A stretch of DNA of 64,000 bases from CAWHJB01 sp963698715 (GCA_963698715.1 CAVORW010000004.1:744001-808000); one strand, 5' to 3'; counted from the stretch's first letter, positions 53,711 through 62,958 are shown. The notes: generated by a model from the letters alone, not told the origin. Numbers and translations are program-made.

Positions 53711-54298
53711 CTATTCTTTATCAGTTGCCAAGCGCCGAGGCCAGCGGCTCTTCAATTTTGGGATGAGCAAATAACCTAACAGTATCACATTCAACAAAAG
53801 TTCGAACACCACAAACTGTCCCCCAAAATGCGCCCTGTCCCAGTAACTGATGGGGCTGAGAAACCGGAGATGCCAATTGAATGGCCAGAACAATAGCGGA
53901 CCGTCGTTGTGGTGTGTGAGGATGTCGATCACAGAATGCACCATAGCGCCGAACACAAACCATAGCCCCCAGTGCCCGCGTGTATTGGGCCTGTCAAGAT
54001 AGCGCCAGAGCAGGATTGCGTAGAAGACCAGGGCAGTGGGCGAGTGCAGGAAATTATGGCTGGCAACCCACCAGGGGTTATTGAAGTACAGGTCGTCGAA
54101 GGCGCTGTTCATCATTCCCGATACAGGCTGAACAGCAAAATACCAGTTGTAAAAGAGAAAGCCCAATGTCAGTAACGCCAGAGGAATATCGGGCGCGACT
54201 GAACCCCAAAGAAAAGCAGATCTGGCGAATTTCGATTTTGAACCAAATTTTTTCCCGAGTGCAGCATTAATCACGAGATGGGTGGGAAGTGTATTCAT
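53711..54298 (-). CDS. YdjM-like membrane protein (metal-dependent hydrolase family)
   Basis: 195 residues with about four membrane helices. N-terminal T-H-L-V-I-N-A-A-L-G, A-P-D-I-P-L near 35, S-H-N-F-L-H-S near 80-86, and H-S-V-I-D-I-L-T-H-H-N-D-G-P-L-L-F-W-P-F near 120-140. The His/Asp arrangement resembles the YdjM/DUF457 family of membrane-bound metal-dependent hydrolases. It ends the minus-strand operon starting with the TVP38 gene at 58173. Confidence 0.7.
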   Translation of the reverse strand: MNTLPTHLVINAALGKKFGSKSKFARSAFLWGSVAPDIPLALLTLGFLFYNWYFAVQPVSGMMNSAFDDLYFNNPWWVASHNFLHSPTALVFYAILLWRYLDRPNTRGHWGLWFVFGAMVHSVIDILTHHNDGPLLFWPFNWHLRFLSPISYWDRAHFGGQFVVFELLLNVILLGYLLIPKLKSRWPRRLATDKE

Positions 54299-54312
54299 GG
54301 TTTATGAAGGCG

Positions 54313-55158
54313 CTACTTGAGAAATTCTCCATACACAGCAATATCAACTGCCCCGGTGTTGCCGCCGGTTGTGTCCATCAGCTCAAGTTTCAGGGTTTGG
54401 GCTTCGAAAGCAACCTCAAATTGATAAGGCTGGCTGGCGTCGGGCAGGCTGAAAGGCCCTAAGACTTGTCCAGTCTCGGTCGTCACGGTGAAAGCCTGGG
54501 TGATCGCGCTGCCATCCGCCATAGAGCGGCTATGAAAGGAAACGGCCGTCACGCGGGCGGGTTGGGCAAGTTTTATTTCCACCCAGGCAGCGTTGCCATC
54601 CCCGGCGCTCGACCAGACGGTGTTGGGATTATCGTCAAACGCATTGGCGATGCCCCAATTGGCAGAAGGAGCGGCGTCGCCAAAGGCGCTGCTGTATCCG
54701 ATAATCTCTGCGCCAAGCACGGGGGAAGCCAGATTTTCTATGACTGAGGTTTCTTCCGGCGGGGTGGTGAAGGTCATCACATCGGAAAGATAAACCATAC
54801 CTGAGGCGTCCACTCCCTGTACGCGAAAGTAGTAGCTTGTCTCAGGCTCAAGCCCTACCAGCAGTGGGCTATGGTCGGTGTGCGCTCCGCCTGCCATGTC
54901 CTGGTCCAAACTCAACGACCCAAATTGGGGGGTTTTGCCATAAACGATCGTACAGGCAACAGGGATCTTGGTTTGAATTGGCAGCCTGGCGCTGCCATCA
55001 TTTTCGAAATTTGTTACCTGTAATGGTTGCTCGATGATCTCTTCAATGGGGCTAAATGAAACCCCAGATGTGATCGTCTGGCTGTTCGATGCAGCAGGTG
55101 CACAAGCTCCGAGCATCAGAGCAAAGAATAGTAAAATACTGAAACGCAACTTATTCAT
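54313..55158 (-). CDS. Lipoprotein with fibronectin-III-like and F5/8-type C domains
   Basis: 281 residues. Lipobox L-M-L-G-A-C. The middle (about 40-130) has L-E-P-E-T-S-Y-Y-F-R-V-Q-G-V-D-A-S-G, a fibronectin III-like strand pattern. The end (about 150-281) has A-F-D-D-N-P-N-T-V-W-S-S-A-G-D-G, W-V-E-I-K-L-A-Q-P-A-R-V and V-S-F-H-S-R, as in discoidin (F5/8 type C) domains, which often bind sugars or lipids. It overlaps the halogenase-family gene by 8 bases. Confidence 0.8.
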   Translation of the reverse strand: MNKLRFSILLFFALMLGACAPAASNSQTITSGVSFSPIEEIIEQPLQVTNFENDGSARLPIQTKIPVACTIVYGKTPQFGSLSLDQDMAGGAHTDHSPLLVGLEPETSYYFRVQGVDASGMVYLSDVMTFTTPPEETSVIENLASPVLGAEIIGYSSAFGDAAPSANWGIANAFDDNPNTVWSSAGDGNAAWVEIKLAQPARVTAVSFHSRSMADGSAITQAFTVTTETGQVLGPFSLPDASQPYQFEVAFEAQTLKLELMDTTGGNTGAVDIAVYGEFLK

Positions 55159-56890
55159 TTTCTTTCAACCTTTTTATATCTGGAATACTGTTTGATTGCC
55201 AGGAAAGCCGGCTATTTGCCCTGCGCAGCCATTTCAGAGCGAAACGAGAATATCGAATTTGATCCTTCCCGCCCTGGCGCAGTAAATTGATGAGCGTCAT
55301 ATTCCCGAAGAAATGTTGGCGGTAAGCGCCGCTGCCCATAAAACCATCTTCTTTGTTAAGCAGGTTCAGGCGGATCTTGTTGCGGGGCAGGTGGTTCTTT
55401 CCATTCAGGACGGCCTGGAAAGGTTTTGGTAACCAGGGGAAAGATGTAAACAAGGCGTATGCCTCAGCCACAACTCGCTCCACATCCTGCTCATCGTCAG
55501 GATTGACCTGCTCAAACAGTCCGTCAATAATTTCCTGGATCTGGAAGAATTCATCAAACCCGCCACCTGCCAGGCGATTGTTCTTCAGGAGTTCAATGTA
55601 CTCAGCGCGGTCCCGGGCGCGCATGCGAGTGATGCTGAGCATCAAATATTCAAGGTAAGCTCCCAGCAGCCACTGGATGGAGTACACCCGCCACAATTTA
55701 GGATGCGACCAGGATTTGACGGAATTGGCCGTCAGGCGGTCGTGCATCCGGATATATTCGAGGGTGGTTTTTTCTACGGAGGCAAAGGCTGAAGCGGAAT
55801 AATCACCGGTTTTTTTCGCTTCGATCAGCAAATCCGCCAGGAGCATGACGCTCATATGGGTGACATATAGCCCTTTGGAATAGAGAGGATCGATGAAGCC
55901 GGCTGCGTGACCAAGCAGGGCGAAACGATCTCCAACGACATGGCTGGAGGAATACTGGAGCCGGTCGGCGCGCACCCAGCCGCGCACGGCTTTGGCATTT
56001 TTGAACTGCTCGCGGATGGCAGGAAACTGCTCGATAAACTGATAGAACTCCGCCTCAGGGCTGAGATCGTTCTGAGGAGGGTAGAGGCGCGGGTCGAGCA
56101 GCAAGCCCACACTGCACAAGGGGTTGGTAGAGCCAGCATGGTTGTTAAACGGGATCACCCACAACCATCCCCCACGAAAAATGTGATGAAGTGTGCCTTC
56201 AGACCAGCGGAATGGAACGCCATATTCCTGCTGTGAAATATGAACATCGTTGAAGCAGGGGACATCCACCATGTGGGTAAACATACCGCGGGTATGAGTT
56301 TGTAAGTTGAAATCACGCAGATCGAACTGCTCGGCAACTAACGATCGAAAACCGCCAGCGTCTACGATGTAATTGGCGCGATAGGTCTGTCCCTTTTGGG
56401 TAGTTATTTCTACATAATCCGGCTGGATTTGAACCACGGCAACGGGCGTTCCCTGTAATACGGTTGCACCATAGGAGACGGCAACCGAGGTCAGGTAGTA
56501 ATCGGTATCCTGGCGATAGAGATGGAGTTCATGACCATAAGGCTGCTTGGGGATAATTGCCTGCAAGGCATGGTTCGGATCTGGCTCCTGGCCAGGAAGG
56601 TGATGCACGAAACCGAAATGGCGTTTAACCCCGTGGGATGTACCGGCGTAGTCGAAGTAATTCTCCGAGCTGAAATAGGCAAGTTCCGGCACATCATAGA
56701 ACTGCGCCAGGGCGCGCATTGACTCGGATGTCTCCAGGATTGTAGATTCTCCCACTGCGAATTTCGGATGGACGCCCGCTTCGAAAACAATTACGGACAA
56801 TCCCTGGCGCTCCAGAATAGCAGCCAGGGTAGAGCCACCCATGCCAGAACCAATAATGGCAACGTCATAAACCATAATTTTCTCAGTCAA
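55151..56890 (-). CDS. Flavin-dependent halogenase-family FAD protein
   Basis: 579 residues from TTG 56890 directly after the previous stop; ATG 56875 is an alternative. FAD motif I-I-G-S-G-M-G-G-S near 10-18, F-A-V-G-E-S-T near 45, and W-L-W-V-I-P near 243, fitting the W-x-W-x-I-P motif of flavin-dependent halogenases. G-H-A-A-G-F-I-D-P-L near 325 is the third FAD motif. Some members of this superfamily are hydroxylases or reductases, so halogenation is not proved. It needs FADH2 from a reductase; a flavin-reductase-like gene is at 48309. It lies in one operon with the selenoprotein. Confidence 0.75.
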   Translation of the reverse strand: MTEKIMVYDVAIIGSGMGGSTLAAILERQGLSVIVFEAGVHPKFAVGESTILETSESMRALAQFYDVPELAYFSSENYFDYAGTSHGVKRHFGFVHHLPGQEPDPNHALQAIIPKQPYGHELHLYRQDTDYYLTSVAVSYGATVLQGTPVAVVQIQPDYVEITTQKGQTYRANYIVDAGGFRSLVAEQFDLRDFNLQTHTRGMFTHMVDVPCFNDVHISQQEYGVPFRWSEGTLHHIFRGGWLWVIPFNNHAGSTNPLCSVGLLLDPRLYPPQNDLSPEAEFYQFIEQFPAIREQFKNAKAVRGWVRADRLQYSSSHVVGDRFALLGHAAGFIDPLYSKGLYVTHMSVMLLADLLIEAKKTGDYSASAFASVEKTTLEYIRMHDRLTANSVKSWSHPKLWRVYSIQWLLGAYLEYLMLSITRMRARDRAEYIELLKNNRLAGGGFDEFFQIQEIIDGLFEQVNPDDEQDVERVVAEAYALFTSFPWLPKPFQAVLNGKNHLPRNKIRLNLLNKEDGFMGSGAYRQHFFGNMTLINLLRQGGKDQIRYSRFALKWLRRANSRLSWQSNSIPDIKRLKENE

Positions 56891-57460
56891 TTATTCAATC
56901 TCCTCTACCAGTATTTGCCGCAGATATCCTAACAAGTACTGCGCTGTGGGGCGATCCGTCGGGGTATTGCTGCGGTAGGCCATCTGCAAGATGCCGTTCT
57001 GATCGACAATGAAGTCTCCGCCCAGTTGCGTTGTATCATCCCCATGTGAGTCATAGGATGGACGACCGGTGAGCCTATGCGTGGCAACCTTCCAGATTGT
57101 TTTTAGATTTCGTGAGCGCCAAAAAGAGCGCTCCAGTCCATAGGCACGGTACACTTCCCGCTGGCGATCCAGCAACACATCAAACGTCGTGCAGGTTTCT
57201 TTGAGCCAAGCCTGCACCGCAGGCAGGGTGCCAAATGAAATAATCAGGACACGCGTATCCAATTGGCTAAATTCTTCCTTGTGATGGCACAACTGTGCCA
57301 CATGCTCCCGACAGGGTATTCAACCCAGGTGGCGCAGGAAGACAAGCAGGGTAAAACGGTGATCGCGCAAACTCGTATCCAGGGAAACCGGCTTACCTTC
57401 TACATTGTTCAGCGTAAACAGTGGTGCTGGTTTGTTATTGCTTTGAATCAAATTTCTCAT
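56891..57460 (-). CDS. Selenocysteine-containing peroxiredoxin-like protein (copy 1)
   Basis: 189 residues if UGA at 57322-57320 is read as selenocysteine (residue 47). ATG 57460 overlaps the TVP38 stop (TGATG). The thioredoxin-fold AhpC/TSA-like N-part reads P-A-P-L-F-T-L, V-S-L, then L-V-F-L-R-H-L-G-Sec-I-P-C-R-E-H-V-A-Q-L. Cys homologues have C-P-x-C at this point, so UGA stands exactly at the first catalytic Cys (U-x-x-C). The frame stays open on both sides and the part after UGA is conserved with copy 2. A bSECIS-like stem lies 19 bases after UGA. A simple annotation would start at 57301 and lose the active site. Confidence 0.88.
57285..57300 (-). promoter_or_regulatory. bSECIS-like hairpin for copy 1
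   Basis: TGGCAC-AGTT-GTGCCA (minus strand), 6-bp perfect stem with a 4-nt loop having G at position 2, beginning 19 bases after UGA. Loop distance of about 25 bases fits the 16-37 range of bacterial SECIS elements. The same stem is in copy 2. Confidence 0.75.
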
Positions 57461-58173
57461 CAATTTAATGTCCTTATCTCCCGAGTTCTAAACCAACGCG
57501 AGAGGGCAATACTCAAGGCGAACATCACAGCTGAGACGATCAGCAGATTGAGATTGATCGCTTCCGCTGGAGCGGCGAAATCTCCTTCGAGCGCGGCACC
57601 GATCAGGCCAAACGAGATCGTGCCGGGAATACTGCCCAGGATGGTTGCCAGCAAGAAGCCGCGCCAGCTGATATTTAGGAAACCGGAAAAGTAGCTCACC
57701 AGATCGTATGGCAGAAACAAGAAGCGCATGGTCAATGCGGTCTCGAAACTGTTCTGGCGTAATCGTTGCGCGTAGCGGTTGACCAGGTCGAGTTTGCCGA
57801 ACCGGCCTAATAGTGCGCTTCCAAAGTAGCGCCCAATCAAATAGGCGACCAGAGAAGAAAGATTGCTGGCGATGATAGCGTACGCGATCCCTGTCGCAGG
57901 CCCATAGAGGTATCCGGCTGCCATGGTCACGAATGTCGCCGGAAATAAGAACAAAGGACGGATCATGTATAAGAGTACGTAAAGAAAGAACCCAAGCGGG
58001 TTGCCGGCTAAGAAGGTGATGACGCCTCTCATCATCTCAATAGAAGAAAGGTTATTGGCGCGGGTGTACCACCAATAACCGGCAATGACAAAGATCCAGG
58101 CGATACCGGCTATTTTCCTTTCTCGTGAGAGAATAGAACTAATTCTTCCGCCGGGGTGGCTTTCTTTATTCAT
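57460..58173 (-). CDS. TVP38/TMEM64-family (VTT domain) membrane protein
   Basis: 237 residues from ATG 58173; a longer frame to 58263 has no membrane or domain content. VTT core: Y-M-I-R-P-L-F-L-F-P-A-T-F-V-T-M-A-A-G-Y-L-Y-G-P-A-T-G, then L-I-G-R-Y-F-G and M-R-F-L-F-L-P-Y-D-L-V-S-Y-F-S-G. It is clearly paralogous to the protein at 42131. Translationally coupled to the selenoprotein gene. Confidence 0.88.
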   Translation of the reverse strand: MNKESHPGGRISSILSRERKIAGIAWIFVIAGYWWYTRANNLSSIEMMRGVITFLAGNPLGFFLYVLLYMIRPLFLFPATFVTMAAGYLYGPATGIAYAIIASNLSSLVAYLIGRYFGSALLGRFGKLDLVNRYAQRLRQNSFETALTMRFLFLPYDLVSYFSGFLNISWRGFLLATILGSIPGTISFGLIGAALEGDFAAPAEAINLNLLIVSAVMFALSIALSRWFRTREIRTLN

Positions 58174-58305
58174 ACTAATGCAATCCTGGCCCGCCTCACC
58201 ATAAACGGAGAGACAGGCCGTTTTCTCCAGAATAAAACAGGAAACGGTGGCGAATCCAGTCAACTCATTCGATCTCCAAAGTGATTGCCCTATCCAAAGG
58301 GAAGG

Positions 58306-59211
58306 CTATGCTTTCTTAACTGCATGCCCGCCAAATTGATTGCGCATGGCTGCCAGCAGGCGATCCGAGAAAGGCGCCTCGCTGCGGGAGCGGAGCCGGC
58401 GCTGTAATGACAGCGTAATTACCGGGGCAGCCACATCCAAATCGACTGCTTCGAATACTGTCCAGCGGCCCTCACCCGAATCCGCCACCCAGGCTTTGAT
58501 ATCTTTCAAATCCTGATCTTCTGCCAGGGCGTTGGAAGTCAAGTCCAACAACCACGAGCGCACGACGCTGCCATATCGCCAGATCTCAGCAACCTGGTGC
58601 AGGTCCAGGCCAAATTCTTGCTTGGCTTTCAGAATTTCAAAGCCTTCTGCATAGGCCTGCATCAATCCATATTCAATCCCATTGTGGATCATCTTCACAT
58701 AATGCCCGGCGCCATGTGGGCCGACGTAGCCCCAACCTTGATGGGGTGCCGGGGCCAATGTCTCAAATATTGCCCGGTGGCGTTCAACCACCTCGTTGTT
58801 CCCTCCAATCATCATGCTGTAACCTTCAGCCAGCCCCCAGATACCACCCGATGTACCGACGTCGATAAATTCCAGGCCTTTAGCATGAAGAATTTGGGCA
58901 CGACGCTGGGTATCTTTGTAGTTTGAATTTCCGCCATCGATGATTGTGTCGCCAGGTGAAAGCAGCTCTGCCAGTCGTAAGATCGTTTGCTCGGTGATGT
59001 CGCCTGAAGGCACCATCACCCAAACAGAGCGCGGGGCCGCTAATTTAGCAGTAATTTCTGCCAGGGTATAAGCTCCCTGGGCGCCGTCATTTTCGAGCGA
59101 TTGGATAGCGGCCTTGTTACTATCAAAACCCACCACCCGATGTCCGCCGCGCAACAGGCGAGTTGCCATATTGGCGCCCATCTTTCCTAACCCTACCATT
59201 GCAATTTCCAT
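58306..59211 (-). CDS. 6-phosphogluconate dehydrogenase, decarboxylating (short type)
   Basis: 301 residues from ATG 59211, chosen for GGAG eight bases upstream. The N-terminal fold has M-V-G-L-G-K-M-G-A-N-M-A, then D-G-G-N-S-N-Y-K near 100, G-T-S-G-G-I-W-G near 120 and K-M-I-H-N-G-I-E-Y-G near 178. This matches the short 300-residue Gnd type, often NAD-dependent. It converts 6-phosphogluconate to ribulose 5-phosphate and CO2. Confidence 0.92.
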   Translation of the reverse strand: MEIAMVGLGKMGANMATRLLRGGHRVVGFDSNKAAIQSLENDGAQGAYTLAEITAKLAAPRSVWVMVPSGDITEQTILRLAELLSPGDTIIDGGNSNYKDTQRRAQILHAKGLEFIDVGTSGGIWGLAEGYSMMIGGNNEVVERHRAIFETLAPAPHQGWGYVGPHGAGHYVKMIHNGIEYGLMQAYAEGFEILKAKQEFGLDLHQVAEIWRYGSVVRSWLLDLTSNALAEDQDLKDIKAWVADSGEGRWTVFEAVDLDVAAPVITLSLQRRLRSRSEAPFSDRLLAAMRNQFGGHAVKKA

Positions 59212-59338
59212 TGTTAAAGCTCCAATTCTCAATAAGTTCAAATTTTGGGATCGAGAGTGACAATCATTCGATCTCCAGTGTCCGAGTATATAGACATGGT
59301 CAGGACCGTTATTATTACCTGCATCTTAAAATGGACGT

Positions 59339-60709
59339 CTACTTTGGCATCCAAATTCTTAGTGTATTAGCCTCCTGTCCAACCGCCAGCGCCAATCTGC
59401 CATCGGACAGCATAACTGCAGCCAAATTGGTGCTCAGCCGCCCACCTACCGGTGCTTCCCAAACGATTTCTAATTCATGATTGATTGATTGGATGCCAGC
59501 TAAAACGGTCTGGGATTGATCCGGCACAACGATCTCAATCTGCCCATCGCCATCAAAATCTGCCGCCAGGGCGCCATCCAGGTTGCGCGAGCCGATCTGG
59601 TGCGAGCTGTAGCCGCTCAGCTCTGCTCGAATCACCAGGCGATCCTGTTCGACTGCATAAATTTCTATGACGCCGCCAATGTGCGGTGTACGAATGACCG
59701 CGATTTCCAGAGGCCCGCCTTCAATAAATTGGCCAACAGCCAGTTGGTGCCGCCAGCGAAATCCCTGACCGAGTGACTCGCCGGTGGCAAACAGGCTGCC
59801 ATCTTCACGGTAGACGACGATGCGTGCGCCAGAACGGGCGTTGCTCTGGGTGACGATGATTTCACGCTCTCCATCGCCATCCAGATCCACCCAGAGCGGG
59901 GCAATTCCTTCGATGACATCACCTGGATCGATCTGGATAACACGCATAATATGCGGGGCATCGCTGGCGTTTACCAGCGTAATCGTTTTAGCTTCGAACT
60001 CGTCGCCCAGTACGCCGTGCGGATATTCTGAGGTCGGGGTGGAAAGGAACAGCAGGCGACCCTCGCCATCCGACAGGATGCGGGCGTCTGGCAAAGCATC
60101 CACTGCCAGCGTATGCGCCACCTCCAGCCGGATCAAGCGCAGCTGCCCATCCGCATCGATGTATGCCTGAGCGCCATCTTCCAGGACGATTGGGTTTGTC
60201 GAGGCAGATGCAACGAGAGCAGGGGAAATCAGCGCGATCCGCTCTCCGGCAACCTGGAGCACCGGCGGCATGCCGGCAGGTAGCCTGGAGAAATTGAGGG
60301 TTATTTCCGAAACCCTATCTCCAACCACCTGGAATGCCTGCACCTGCCCATCCTCCAGCGCCGCTGCCCAGACGCTGCCAGATGACACGGGTGCGGCGAC
60401 GATCCAAAGCGGTTTGCCCAACAACGGGATATCGATCGGCTGTGTGGGCATTCCACCGGATCCCGTTACGAGGCGATTACCATCCAGGCGCTGGTTGGTG
60501 ATGGCAATCTCAGAACCCGAGCCTTGTTCGGGGTCAGTTTCAATCACAGGTGCCGGTAGTGTCCAGGTAGGATCCGGGGGAGGGGTGAGCGTTGGAGCAA
60601 CCCCCGCTTCTTGAGTTAGGGTGGAAAGATTGGCTGGCACAGAAGTGCAGCCACCCGCGAAAACCAACAAGCTGAGAAAGGCGCGAAAAATGATCGGGGT
60701 AGATAGCAT
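59339..60709 (-). CDS. Lipoprotein with FG-GAP/VCBS-type repeats
   Basis: 456 residues. Lipobox F-A-G-G-C. Repeats such as W-V-D-L-D-G-D-G-E-R-E-I-I-V-T near 280 and A-A-D-F-D-G-D-G-Q-I-E-I-V-V-P near 405, with the D-x-D-G-D-G calcium-binding loop, are typical of VCBS/FG-GAP beta-propellers. Exposed outside the cell. Partner unknown. Confidence 0.82.
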   Translation of the reverse strand: MLSTPIIFRAFLSLLVFAGGCTSVPANLSTLTQEAGVAPTLTPPPDPTWTLPAPVIETDPEQGSGSEIAITNQRLDGNRLVTGSGGMPTQPIDIPLLGKPLWIVAAPVSSGSVWAAALEDGQVQAFQVVGDRVSEITLNFSRLPAGMPPVLQVAGERIALISPALVASASTNPIVLEDGAQAYIDADGQLRLIRLEVAHTLAVDALPDARILSDGEGRLLFLSTPTSEYPHGVLGDEFEAKTITLVNASDAPHIMRVIQIDPGDVIEGIAPLWVDLDGDGEREIIVTQSNARSGARIVVYREDGSLFATGESLGQGFRWRHQLAVGQFIEGGPLEIAVIRTPHIGGVIEIYAVEQDRLVIRAELSGYSSHQIGSRNLDGALAADFDGDGQIEIVVPDQSQTVLAGIQSINHELEIVWEAPVGGRLSTNLAAVMLSDGRLALAVGQEANTLRIWMPK

Positions 60710-60737
60710 GCGCTTAGGTTACTTTAGCAAACTCACG

Positions 60738-61466
60738 CTACGGACTGCCGTAAAGTGGAATCCGCGCCCCATTGATCACGCCAGCCTCGTCGGAGCATAA
60801 ATATTGGATAGCAGCCGCGATTTCTTCCGGGGTTGTCCATGAGACGGTTTTGGGCGATGGCTGAATGTCACGCTCGTACTTGACATCGATGGTGCGGACA
60901 CGAAGCACATTGGCCGTCACACCTGTGCCTTTGTATTCCTCAGCGAGGGTGAGCATCAAAGCCTCTTGAGCAGATTTAGCAATTGCATAGGGCGCACTCT
61001 TTGCCGGAGGCGCGGCAGCGCTTGGAGAAGACACAACAATCATGCGTCCCCAACCATTGGCTGCCAGGTAAGGGCCAAATACCTGCGCCAAGTAAAAGGT
61101 TGTCCACAGATGCTGGTGCAACATTGCGAAGACTTCCTCTCCTGTGACTTCCGGCACCGGTTTACCCCCAATCCAGCCCCCGACGAGGTGCAAGAGGATG
61201 TCGGCGCGGCCAAATCGCGCTACCGCTGCATCCAGAACGCTTTGTCCGGCTTGCGGCTGACTCAAGTCTACGGCGAAGGAAAGCGTCCGCTCCTCAGCCA
61301 GATTCAGCTCGTTCTCCAATGCTTCGAGCTTTTCTTCACTCGAGCTGACCAGTACCAGTCGCGCTCCTACTTCTGCCAGACTTTGCGCAACCACGCGCCC
61401 CAGCCCACCGGTTGCACCGGTAATCACAACCACTCGTTCATTAAGTCCCATCGTCTTAGCTGCCAT
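60738..61466 (-). CDS. Short-chain dehydrogenase/reductase
   Basis: 242 residues. T-G-A-T-G-G-L-G-R near 17-25 binds the dinucleotide. The catalytic Ser is in V-V-S-S-P-S-A near 150, and the Y-x-x-x-K is Y-A-I-A-K near 163-167. The start ATG overlaps the ribA stop region by 11 bases. Substrate unknown. It could act on a pteridine or flavin-pathway compound in this setting, but that is only context. Confidence 0.85.
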   Translation of the reverse strand: MAAKTMGLNERVVVITGATGGLGRVVAQSLAEVGARLVLVSSSEEKLEALENELNLAEERTLSFAVDLSQPQAGQSVLDAAVARFGRADILLHLVGGWIGGKPVPEVTGEEVFAMLHQHLWTTFYLAQVFGPYLAANGWGRMIVVSSPSAAAPPAKSAPYAIAKSAQEALMLTLAEEYKGTGVTANVLRVRTIDVKYERDIQPSPKTVSWTTPEEIAAAIQYLCSDEAGVINGARIPLYGSP

Positions 61467-62235
61467 TGAGCCCCACCTCGCCCTGGTGCAAAGCTCCGAT
61501 TTGTTCGAGCGTCATCCCCTCCACAACCGGGTGATCGATCTGCTCCGGGAAACGAACCTCTCCCCCGATGTTCAGCATATGCCCCGACTTCGTGGCTTTG
61601 GTTTTCAAATAAAACTCGTTGTAGGGATTGGGCGGTATGATCAATGGAATCCGTTCACCAAGCTTGACGCCGTAAGCAGCCAGGTCATTGATTTTCTTGG
61701 GATTGTTGGTCAGTAAGCGCACGGATTTTACCTTGAGCGACATAAGCATGTGTGCAGCAACGCTATAATCGCGCTCATCGTCCAGGAATCCCAAGGCCAG
61801 GTTGGCTTCCACGGTATCATAGCCAGAATCTTGCAGGCCATAAGCGCGGATTTTATTGATCAATCCGATCCCACGCCCCTCCTGGCGCAGGTAAATCAGG
61901 ATGCCGTTCTCCATTTGTCCGATCGTTTGCAGGGCGGTTTCCAGCTGGTCGCGGCAGTCACAGCGCAGTGAGCCAATGGCGTCGCCGGTGAGACATTCGG
62001 AATGCATGCGCACCGGAACGTTTTCGGCGCCGGCGATATCGCCGTGCACGAATGCAGCGTGCTCTTTGCCATCGCGGTTGTTGTAGAAGGCGACCACTTG
62101 AAACTTGCCAAAGCGGGAAGGCAGCTCAGCGATGGAAGCAATCCGCACGCAGACGTGCTCTTTGCCGAAACCATCGCACTCGTGGGAGCGATTTTCATCT
62201 AAGAGTTCTTGAATTTGCAGAGGGGTGAGAGACAT
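61456..62235 (-). CDS. ribA: GTP cyclohydrolase II
   Basis: 259 residues. Zinc cysteines in S-E-C-L-T-G-D-A-I-G-S-L-R-C-D-C near 88-103, catalytic Y-L-R-Q-E-G-R-G-I-G-L near 124-134, then R-L-L-T-N-N-P-K-K. No DHBP synthase (RibB) domain is fused. It opens GTP to start riboflavin synthesis. The neighbouring RibD C-terminal-type reductase supports this pathway. Confidence 0.93.
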   Translation of the reverse strand: MSLTPLQIQELLDENRSHECDGFGKEHVCVRIASIAELPSRFGKFQVVAFYNNRDGKEHAAFVHGDIAGAENVPVRMHSECLTGDAIGSLRCDCRDQLETALQTIGQMENGILIYLRQEGRGIGLINKIRAYGLQDSGYDTVEANLALGFLDDERDYSVAAHMLMSLKVKSVRLLTNNPKKINDLAAYGVKLGERIPLIIPPNPYNEFYLKTKATKSGHMLNIGGEVRFPEQIDHPVVEGMTLEQIGALHQGEVGLNGS

Positions 62236-62256
62236 GGTAATACTCCTTGGTTGTTG

Positions 62257-62958
62257 CTATTGGTTCCTATTTTTATTTCCAACGAGATAGCGTAACAGTA
62301 TGCCGCCATCACTATGTTGATCAACTGCTGTCAGTGTTAATTGTCTGGCATTTTCGCGTTCAAAGCCGGTTCCACTTACGAAGGTAGGCGCACCTGCTCC
62401 ACCGAAGATCAATGGAGCGATATATACATTAATCTCATCCACAAGATTGTGCTTCAGCAAATCCTCGTTCAAAGTGCCACCACCTTCGACTAGGAGCCTT
62501 TCCACTCCCAATTGCTTGAGTTGCTGCAGTGCAGAGTCGAGGCCAACCCGAGGCCTATCAGTAACAAAAACCTGCACATCCTGTTTTTTCAGCCAATCAA
62601 TTTGAGCTGCATCCGTTTGGGTGGTTGTAAAAATGATCTTGCGCGCATTCCCAACCGTGAGGAAGCGGCTGCCATCTTGTATCGCGGCATTTGTGACCAC
62701 ACCAACCTTGATAGGGTTCTCTTCCAGACCCAGACTGAGACGTTCTGCTCTCAGAAAGTCCGACTTGACAGTGAGGCGGGGATCGTCCCCCAGCAGCGTA
62801 TGCCCTCCGACCATGACGGCATCGTTTTGGGCACGTAAGCGATCCATTCTTTCCATATCATATTTGGAAGAAATAGCCGCGCCTTTTCGGGCAATGGTGT
62901 CGGTTTTTCCATCAGCAGTCGTGGCGACATTCAGGGTAACATAAGGGTGATCAGGCAT
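62257..62958 (-). CDS. RibD C-terminal (DHFR-like) reductase
   Basis: 233 residues from ATG 62958, with GGAG seven bases before; a longer frame to 62994 is possible. P-Y-V-T-L-N-V-A-T-T-A-D-G-K at the start, V-M-V-G-G-H-T-L-L-G-D-D-P-R-L-T near 48, and L-L-V-E-G-G-G-T-L-N near 154. It has no deaminase domain, so it resembles stand-alone pyrimidinone reductases (archaeal/fungal Rib7 type). It lies 21 bases before ribA in one transcript. Confidence 0.85.
   Translation of the reverse strand: MPDHPYVTLNVATTADGKTDTIARKGAAISSKYDMERMDRLRAQNDAVMVGGHTLLGDDPRLTVKSDFLRAERLSLGLEENPIKVGVVTNAAIQDGSRFLTVGNARKIIFTTTQTDAAQIDWLKKQDVQVFVTDRPRVGLDSALQQLKQLGVERLLVEGGGTLNEDLLKHNLVDEINVYIAPLIFGGAGAPTFVSGTGFERENARQLTLTAVDQHSDGGILLRYLVGNKNRNQ

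Noticed and set aside
57301..57322. UGA in the peroxiredoxin-like gene as an ordinary nonsense mutation
   Set aside because: A second paralogue has UGA at the same codon with the same downstream hairpin, and both frames are otherwise intact.
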